DNA of 64,000 nt. Source: Inonotus obliquus. Lineage: Eukaryota; Basidiomycota; Agaricomycetes; Hymenochaetales; Hymenochaetaceae. The notes under the pieces were generated by a model. The model was not told where the DNA came from, did no database searches, and was given only the letters and a program-made list of their open reading frames with translations. Positions 57,152 to 64,000 of the stretch are shown here, piece after piece. Position 1 is the stretch's first letter; the number at the start of each line of letters is the position of its first letter. The stretch covers positions 496,001-560,000 of the forward strand of contig JAJHTX010000009.1 in assembly GCA_032164295.1 (NCBI GenBank). Direction: 5' to 3'. The translations under genes and the position numbers were made by a program.

Positions 57152-60100
57152 CAGGAAATCGCCGAAGCCTTCCTTCCAAGTATGCGAGGAACTTGAATAA
57201 CTACGTTATTACGTCTGAAAGGCTTGATACCGAATGGCGGAGCTCGGAGCTTCGATAACGCTCTCTGTTCGTACGGTCGTATGGGCACTCTTGATGCTAT
57301 CTTCTTTGTTTTCCCTGGCGTTGCTATCAGTACCTATTGGAAACTTCGACGGGCTGGAGGAAATTGGAAGTGAATCCGAGTCAGTCGGACGTTAAGTCCG
57401 ACTTGGAGATATGGGGGATCAACGAGCACTAGGAGGATCAATTAACTCTGGAGCACAAGGGAAATTCTTGACGGCAAAGTTGATCCCGTGCCCAAATCAC
57501 CAATCAAAGGGGAAACTGGACTTCGAGCCTCATCCAGTCTAAGAATAAGTAGCACGTACATCATTCCTCCTAGGCTTCTTTCACTGTAACTGGCCGCAAC
57601 ACTGGGTAAGCCGGAATAATCTGCGATACACCTCCCTTCAGTTCTTCCTCCCCAGTTCTTCCTCCTCCCTTCCCTCCTTTATCTTTGTTTTCATTTTATT
57701 TCCCTCCGAGACTACTCTGCTCAACTTCCTTCCCTTCTTCCCTTAATTCCCCTGACCTCAAACTTCCTCCCTTCTGCTTCCGCTTCCCACCTCTAAGAAT
57801 ACGAGAATCCAGAAATTTGAAGTGGAAGAATACCCGGCTCGTTAATACGCCTTCGTTCCGTGTAAGTATATATTTATCCATCACCACGCGACGCTTCCTC
57901 GAGTTTCGTTGACTTGATGTGGGTTGGGTTGAACTTGGATTGATAGGCCTAGGTACCTTCCGCGTGATTTCTTTGAGCCTCTCCCTTCATTGTTTTCCCA
58001 CACAGACTCACGCTACCTTCTCCTCTTCCCTTTCCTCCTTCTTACCTCCTAGCGCCTGCTGTCTACCTCCTGACTTCAATTCTTCTTCATCCCCTCTCCT
58101 CAATGGGTAGAAATTGCTTTCGGGAACGTGTTTAGGGCGTGCTCGCCCGTACATACAGACATACTCGTGTTTGCACGTACAAAAACCGAATCCATATCCA
58201 CTACTCCAAGGCGATGCTAAACTGATTCCAAGAAAAGTCTAGCGCGGAAGTTCTCCGCACATTTCGCCATCCCCTTCCACTTGTCCACCTGTATCTGACC
58301 CGCCTGTGCATTCACGCATTTCACGCGTATGCATCAATGCAGGTTGAAGGTTGAAGGACGAAGGTTTCTCCGAACCCGAACCCAAGCCTTGGTTGGTTCT
58401 AAATTTCCGGATTTGCTCTAGCTTGACTTTTGAATCTTCTGCGATCGTGACCGATTGTATATCTCCCTGGTCGGTTTGACAAGCCTTCAGTCTTCCTTTA
58501 CTCCCACTTCCCGCGGGCGACCCTACGTCGACGAACGCGGAGAGATAACCTGGGAATAAAGGATGATCGGGCGACAGACGTTAAGCGGACTACGACGGAG
58601 TTGGATAGAGTTCCTCCGGTTCTGCGGTTCTGCGGGTCTCCGAACTCGCGGAATGCTTTCTTTCTTTGTCTTTGGTGCTTCGACGAGTGACGAGTAAGCG
58701 CCGGTTCCACGCTGGAACGCGGTTGTGGTTGAATGCAATTGTCACGAGCTTCATCACAAATGATTTCCCGACTCTTGGCATTCTGAACAACGACAAGAAC
58801 ACGAACACGAGGGGCGGAAGAAGAGCGGAAGGGGAAGCCGAATACGAACACATTGGGTGTACACGACGAAAAGCAAGCGCCCGTTGCCTATAACGAATTG
58901 ACCGTGTATCTCTATACATGATATATGACATGCACGCGCATTTCAACACCTCGCTAACACCCAAAACGAAAGACGAAACCCGAGCATAGCTTGAATGTCG
59001 AGCCGAACTTGCATTATCGCGTTGACGCTCGACATCCCGAGCGGATCTAAACTTGTATCTGGGTTTACATAACAGAAGTAAGCTCGTATTCTACCGAACG
59101 GTGTGAGTACGGCATCCAGAGTACAGGATGTGGAAAATAGGGAACTGGAAACAGTATAGAGGATAGTCTCGTCCCGGAATCTATCTAACAGAGTTCGTTC
59201 TTCAAAGACCAGAACGAATTCAATTCAGTCATTTCAGATGCTTTTCGCCGAACCAGACCGAAAGACTGAACCAAATCGAACTTCTAGACTTTCAGACCCA
59301 ACAATACAGTTACACGATGACTTGACTCGCTTATCGTTCCACCCAGCAGACCAACAGACCTCATAAGGGTCTCTTTGGTTCGTACGACGGTCAAGGTTCG
59401 TTGTTTTCGGATATCAAGAAGTGGTCAAGCAAGACAAGCTTACCAATGAGGCCTTGGGACTATGGGCGCTAGTTGGTGGTGCAATAGCGCAATAGCTCGT
59501 AACAAACGATAACAGCGAACAATATTGAATGATACTGATAATATACTGGTCAGCAGTCCCTTCACCTATCACACTCATCAAGTTGGTCGGGTGGTCACTG
59601 GTCAATTAGGTCAAGTGGTCATGGCAAGAAGAGATAAGTTATCTTTTCCGGTCTCGAGATCGGTCCCCTCGAGGCCTTCTATCTTCTGTCTTGTTCCTTG
59701 TGCTAGTGGACGACGAAAGAGACTTGGAACTATCCTATCCGAGTCGGCTCCACTTACTTTCTCACTGTCCACTATTCCAGTTTATCTTCCGCTGCGTATC
59801 AAGGATATTGAGTGAGGGCGAAAGGAAAAAGTGGTCATAGGTCACCAGGTCTTTGGACAGCGTGTAGCGTGCAGCGTGCAGATAAGGGGTGGAGAGGTGG
59901 AGAATGTCAATATTAGATCAGTCAGTGAGGCGAATTTGAAGACGACCCATGTTGGACGAACTTTGGTCGAGATAAAGAATTCTACAAAAACACATAGGGC
60001 AAGTTGAGCTACAAAACAGTACGAATAAATAATGCGAAGGAGGAGCATGAGCATTTGAGCAAAGTTTACTATCAATCAGAATATCTAAAAATATCAAATC

Positions 60101-60406
60101 CAAGAATGTCTGAAAATTTTGAAATTTCCAGGATTTTCCCATCCCTTGTCAAAAGACCCCCTCATTTCGTGAATTCGGAATTCATTTCGCTTTCATTTCG
60201 CCTCCCCCCTCCACTCGTTTACAACATTCATACGTTTCACGTTCAAGTTCATCCTTCATCCCTTGTTCTTCATTGTTTCATTTATCCATCTCTAATTCTC
60301 ATTCCCTCGCTCACATTTCCTCCGAGACTCGTTTCTCCCCCTCTAAAGGCGCGGGAGAAGAGTCACGCATACATGCATACCCAACGGCTGAAACAATACA
60401 TTCGAC

Positions 60407-60587
60407 TCTAATGTACCTAGTGTAATGTATTCTCGGAAAGTGTTCCTCTAGAGAGTACTAGTGCCAGTGTTCTGTGGTAATTGCCAGTGAAAACCCAACA
60501 GCTCCTCTAATGTACCTAATGTGCCTAGTGATTGTACAGAGACTCAACTCGGAGAATATTCTCTGGTGATTGCCACTCCAGTGAACG
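60407..60587 (+). repeat. Imperfect direct repeat pair
   Basis: Two neighbouring blocks of about 80 bp (60407-60491 and 60504-60587) both start with CTCTAATGTACCTA and both end in a TTCTnTGGTnATTGCCA...CAGTGAA segment. The middle parts differ. It looks like a short old tandem duplication in non-coding DNA. Confidence 0.5.
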
Positions 60588-63500
60588 ACTTAGTCTCCGT
60601 TATTCAAAGTAAACTAGCCAAGCTTAAGCCATTCCTTTTACCTTCCTCGATTACCTTCCTCAATTACAGTTGAGACGAGAATAAAGCAAGGAAACATGGA
60701 ACAGTAGATGAAAGTCATGTATGCAGATATGTATAGTATGTATAATTAATCCCGTATCCGAGTTCAGTATTAATGATTCCTTCATAGGTCAAAAGGTCAT
60801 AGAGCATAGAATAGAACTACCCCCACTCCAACTCTACCCCACCAATGAATCCAATGAAAGGTCTTGGGTATCTTCCTTCCTTTGAACCCGTGTCAACACA
60901 ACATCATACCACGTCTAGTTGTTCTTTCTCCTTGGCCCGAGTCTTTTCCTGTCGCCGCGGTCTGATATCCTTTTACTGACTTCTCTCTGTGTCTATGACT
61001 CTGGGAGATGTATTCTGGACTAGACTGGACTTCTCTTCTCAAGGAAGTCGAAGAAGCCTTTTATGTGCGATTATGATTGATCCCAAAGTTCCCATAGTCC
61101 CAAAGTTTTTTCGAACCTTCTTCCTTTTCGTGGTGGTGGTGGTTCTCCCGTAGTGTAATTTAACCATTTCGAAACTCAAAAATGTGGTTCTCCTCCCTCC
61201 TTCGTTGAATTGAAACGGATTACCACAATACCGCCAGGATAGATTCTCGACTCGGCTCGGCTGAAAGGAACATGACATCAGCAAAGTCGAGAGTAGATAA
61301 TAGCTATTAACCTTTCATTTCCTAATGTAGAGATCCCATCCACTGACCAATACCATTTTCTTTCCCCGACACGAGTAAAATCCCGATGGGGAGGGTCAGT
61401 TACCGACGGGGTTCATCGGACATAATCCAGTTATCCATAGAAGGCAGGTCAATCGACGTCTTGGGTCACCTGATTCGTCTTGGTCTCAGGAACTCGTCCC
61501 GACTTTCCGAACTTAGGACGAATTGAATGACTTGGATCCTTGGGGATTGCAAACTTATGAATGAACGATGAAGAGTTGAAGCGAAGGCGGGTTTGCCGAG
61601 AGTCGATTTTAGTTGTAGTGCGCCTTGTAAAATGATAGGGTTGATGTTGTTTCATCCCGACTCGGGTTGAAAATGTTCGACTGGCAGATGAAAATGAAAT
61701 ATGAGATCGGTGGTGAAATCGGCGAATTTGTACTTCTCCGAATTCAGAGTCGACAGCCTGCGTTTGATAGCAGCACTAATCTTGCGGTGCATGCGGGATC
61801 ACGTTGCTTCCCCGCATATTCATTCTTCAAATAGAACCACTCCAAGTTGATAAGGCAAAACGAGACCCAGGTTGGCTCTCACAGTTTGTAAAGATGGACA
61901 CCTTTCCAGTCAAGTGTTCATCCTTATCCGAGCCCTAACTTCGCGAAACAGCTTCAGCATAAGAGATGAATAGTTATCGAGCGAAACAAGCTCGACGAGC
62001 GTGTTATTGGAGAAGCTTTATAACGTAAACCCGCCGTTCTCGGTTACAGTTGGTTGTGGGGAAAGGAAATTCGGGATTGTCTCAGAACGTAAATAATCGC
62101 CGAGTTGCTGTCCCAGTTTTCTTGAATGTCCAAAGGTCGACCTACGCCGATCTCAAATGCCATCAGCGCAGGTTCCACGTGTTGGATGGAGGGACGAGCA
62201 TGTGATTAGACCTGTGATTCGCGGAAGATGTCGGGAGCGAATCAGACGGATGGTGGCTCTAGGGTAGGGACAACTCGGACCTCCTTATTATGACACCACG
62301 ACACAGAGATATCCACCTATAACCACTGGGATGGGAAACTCTGTGAAGGACGACGACACTAGTAGTGTCGCACCTACCCTGGATTACCTGTTGGCAGAGA
62401 TGCTGGATGAGCTACACGAATCAGTGGAGATGCAACTGTAACAACAAGATGTCAAAGCCAAGAGGGCGCTTAAATTAAAGCACCTGCTCTGAGCATACCA
62501 GATCAAGCTCGTGCAGTGTGGAGCAACGCGTTTCGCCTTCTATCAAGGCTTGTTTGACCCTGGGCGTCTCTTGATGTCTGTCCAAACCATCCGTACAAGA
62601 TAACAAGGTTGAGACACGCTGCTTTGAGCGAAGGACGCTGAGCTCCAGGAAATGCGCTGGGGCGCTCAAAGCTTATCCTTCTTGAAGATAGGCCGAGTCA
62701 GTTCAACGTGCGTGTGTGCTTGCCGCCGGTCATATGAGATGGGCATTGGCAGATTGCGACCAAACGTGCTTGAGGAGAACGTTTCGCCTCAGTTTGATAC
62801 GCCATGGAAGTGGTGTACTCCCCAGGAAGGAAACACTTTCCGAAATATTTCGCCCATTTCGTGGAAAACCAACATCTAGTCATTGGCGCTCGATCAGCAT
62901 AACTCTGTCATTGCGCATTTGCCCGAAATCAATCCCATTCGTGACGATAAGCAGGACATCACTTACTGTACGTAAACCTTTGCTCGACCTCAAAAATCGG
63001 TGCGGAAATGTACCTTCTAGAGTAACCTAGAGGAGGAATAGATTTGGAGTTCTTGAGAGCCATGACATAGCATCCAACAAGTTCGTCATGGGCATCAGAA
63101 CTCTCATCCGTGGGTGTGCCATTAGGTCCGGGAGATTAAGAACCAGTTCGGAAAGATCATCCGCCAATGCCTTCCAAGTCGGATACTTCAGCAAACGATC
63201 TAGCAAGAAAGCACCAAAACGGAAAGAGAAGATAGGTACAGAGATATGTTAATACGTAAGATCGGGCCATTATCTTGTCGGAATGCGGTGACGAACAGGA
63301 TGGACTGTTTTACAGCGTCGGATCTGTGCGAACTCAAGGTTGCCTCCGCATGATCGACATAGTTCAGTGGACTAATCAGAACGAGAAACGGGCATTCGGC
63401 GAAGTCCATGTATTCGTGTCATTTTGATCTTCGTTTCCTCAAGGGTCCTGAGCATGTTCTCCATGAGGTGGCCGCTGATATCGGCGTGATTCCATCCTCG

Positions 63501-63846
63501 CAGTCAGGGCTGGAAAGCTTCTTTAGAAGTGGGCCCGTAAGGAGCGAGTAACAAAAGATAGAGAGTCTGCGGGAGTTCAGATGAGTATTTCAAACAGTAA
63601 TTGGGGAAGAACGACAAACGCTAGGCGTGAAGACGAGGGAATCTTTGGTGGGAAATGGGAGCCAGATGAGTCGCGGGTTGCACCATGATACTTTTGCTGC
63701 CGCATATGATTGTTTCTTTTCTGTATTCTGTTGACGTTGAGTAAGAATTGACGTGTAGTAAGATTCATTCTGAGTGGTTTCTCAACAGTGACACTGAAGT
63801 GACAGGTGACAGTAACAGAGGTAACGTGACAACATCATCGCAATAG

Positions 63847-63856
63847 ATCACGTGAT
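63847..63856. promoter_or_regulatory. Palindromic E-box ATCACGTGAT
   Basis: A perfect 10-bp palindrome centred on CACGTG, the bHLH/Cbf1-type binding core. Its last two bases overlap the candidate ATG at 63855, so if that start is real the site lies in the leader. Confidence 0.4.
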
Positions 63857-64000
63857 GCAACCATTAGCTGCGCGCGCGTGGAACGCGGTCAACAGCGACA
63901 GCGACAACATCCAGAGTGGTAACAACGACGGTAGAAGAGACGTGCTCGTGGACTACATTTCGACGTCGGGAACTTTGTGGATTGATTCCAAACGGCGTCA
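63855..64000 (+). CDS. Possible start of a gene running off the window
   Basis: From ATG at 63855 the frame MQPLAARAWNAVNSDSDNIQ continues without a stop for 48 codons to the window edge. There is no recognised motif. The length is too short to separate a real first exon from chance or a 5' leader. Confidence 0.25.
   Translation, partial: MQPLAARAWNAVNSDSDNIQSGNNDGRRDVLVDYISTSGTLWIDSKRR

Larger units (their letters stand above)
55764..63854. other. Gene-poor region upstream of the GATA gene
   Basis: About 8 kb without a gene I can name. It begins with an AT-rich patch (55,930-56,040), contains a 285-codon plus-strand frame (56294-57151, listed separately), long pyrimidine tracts on the plus strand (57,640-57,790 and 58,010-58,100) and many short open frames. 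Near 63,000-63,240 the minus strand has two overlapping frames that look weakly coding (one with LLKYPTWKALADDLSELVLN, another with DAHDELVGCYVMALKNSKS) but neither has a start or clean splicing. Part of it is presumably the GATA promoter or a long 5' UTR. Confidence 0.4.

Noticed and set aside
61125..61145. GTG trinucleotide run
   Set aside because: Only about six units in non-coding DNA; an ordinary microsatellite.
1..64000. CRISPR arrays, bacterial operons or prophage
   Set aside because: No regularly spaced repeats, Shine-Dalgarno-led operons or phage genes; the intron-rich organisation is eukaryotic.

Overview
The window is a gene-dense nuclear segment of a filamentous basidiomycete, most likely an agaricomycete (mushroom) genome. 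The evidence is that nearly every gene is cut by many short introns (about 50-65 nt, GT...AG), the protein families are fungal (Dal5-type permeases, DUF1752 GATA factor, F-box protein, peroxisomal acyl-CoA oxidase, fungal Pol4/Pol lambda), and a nuclear tRNA-Tyr(GUA) carries the usual anticodon-loop intron. Exon joins below were made by eye from splice signals and family continuity, so start, stop and strand are firmer than individual exon borders.

Left part (1-14.7 kb): the window opens with the last 13 codons of a permease whose C-terminus nearly matches the next gene, an intact Dal5/allantoate-permease-type MFS transporter (631-3020), so the two form a tandem array. A small two-TM protein with PY motifs, a secreted TIM-barrel glycosidase-like protein and a second, more diverged Dal5-type transporter on the minus strand follow. 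A 234-bp MITE-like element with about 43-bp inverted repeats lies upstream of that transporter, next to the tRNA-Tyr gene. A SAM methyltransferase closes this part.

Middle (14.7-39.5 kb) is mostly housekeeping: DNA polymerase lambda/Pol4 (BRCT plus Pol X), convergent with mitochondrial QCR2; a large single-pass membrane protein; an F-box protein; a small CsbD-like protein; AP-1/2 beta-adaptin; a ThDP-dependent enzyme, convergent with an acyl-CoA oxidase; and a 4'-phosphopantetheinyl transferase with an unusual sequence at the metal-site motif.

Right part (39.5-64 kb) is more accessory. It holds a sugar transporter, a tandem segmental duplication carrying two diverged 97-residue charged ORFs with a conserved TATA-like promoter element, a hypothetical gene with a possible PD-(D/E)XK-like core, a purine-skewed spacer, and a two-finger GATA factor with a DUF1752-like N-terminus, a 12-nt microexon, a repeated HPPM motif and a Gln/His-rich tail. 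About 8 kb upstream of the GATA gene appears gene-poor. A reading frame of uncertain status runs off the right edge.
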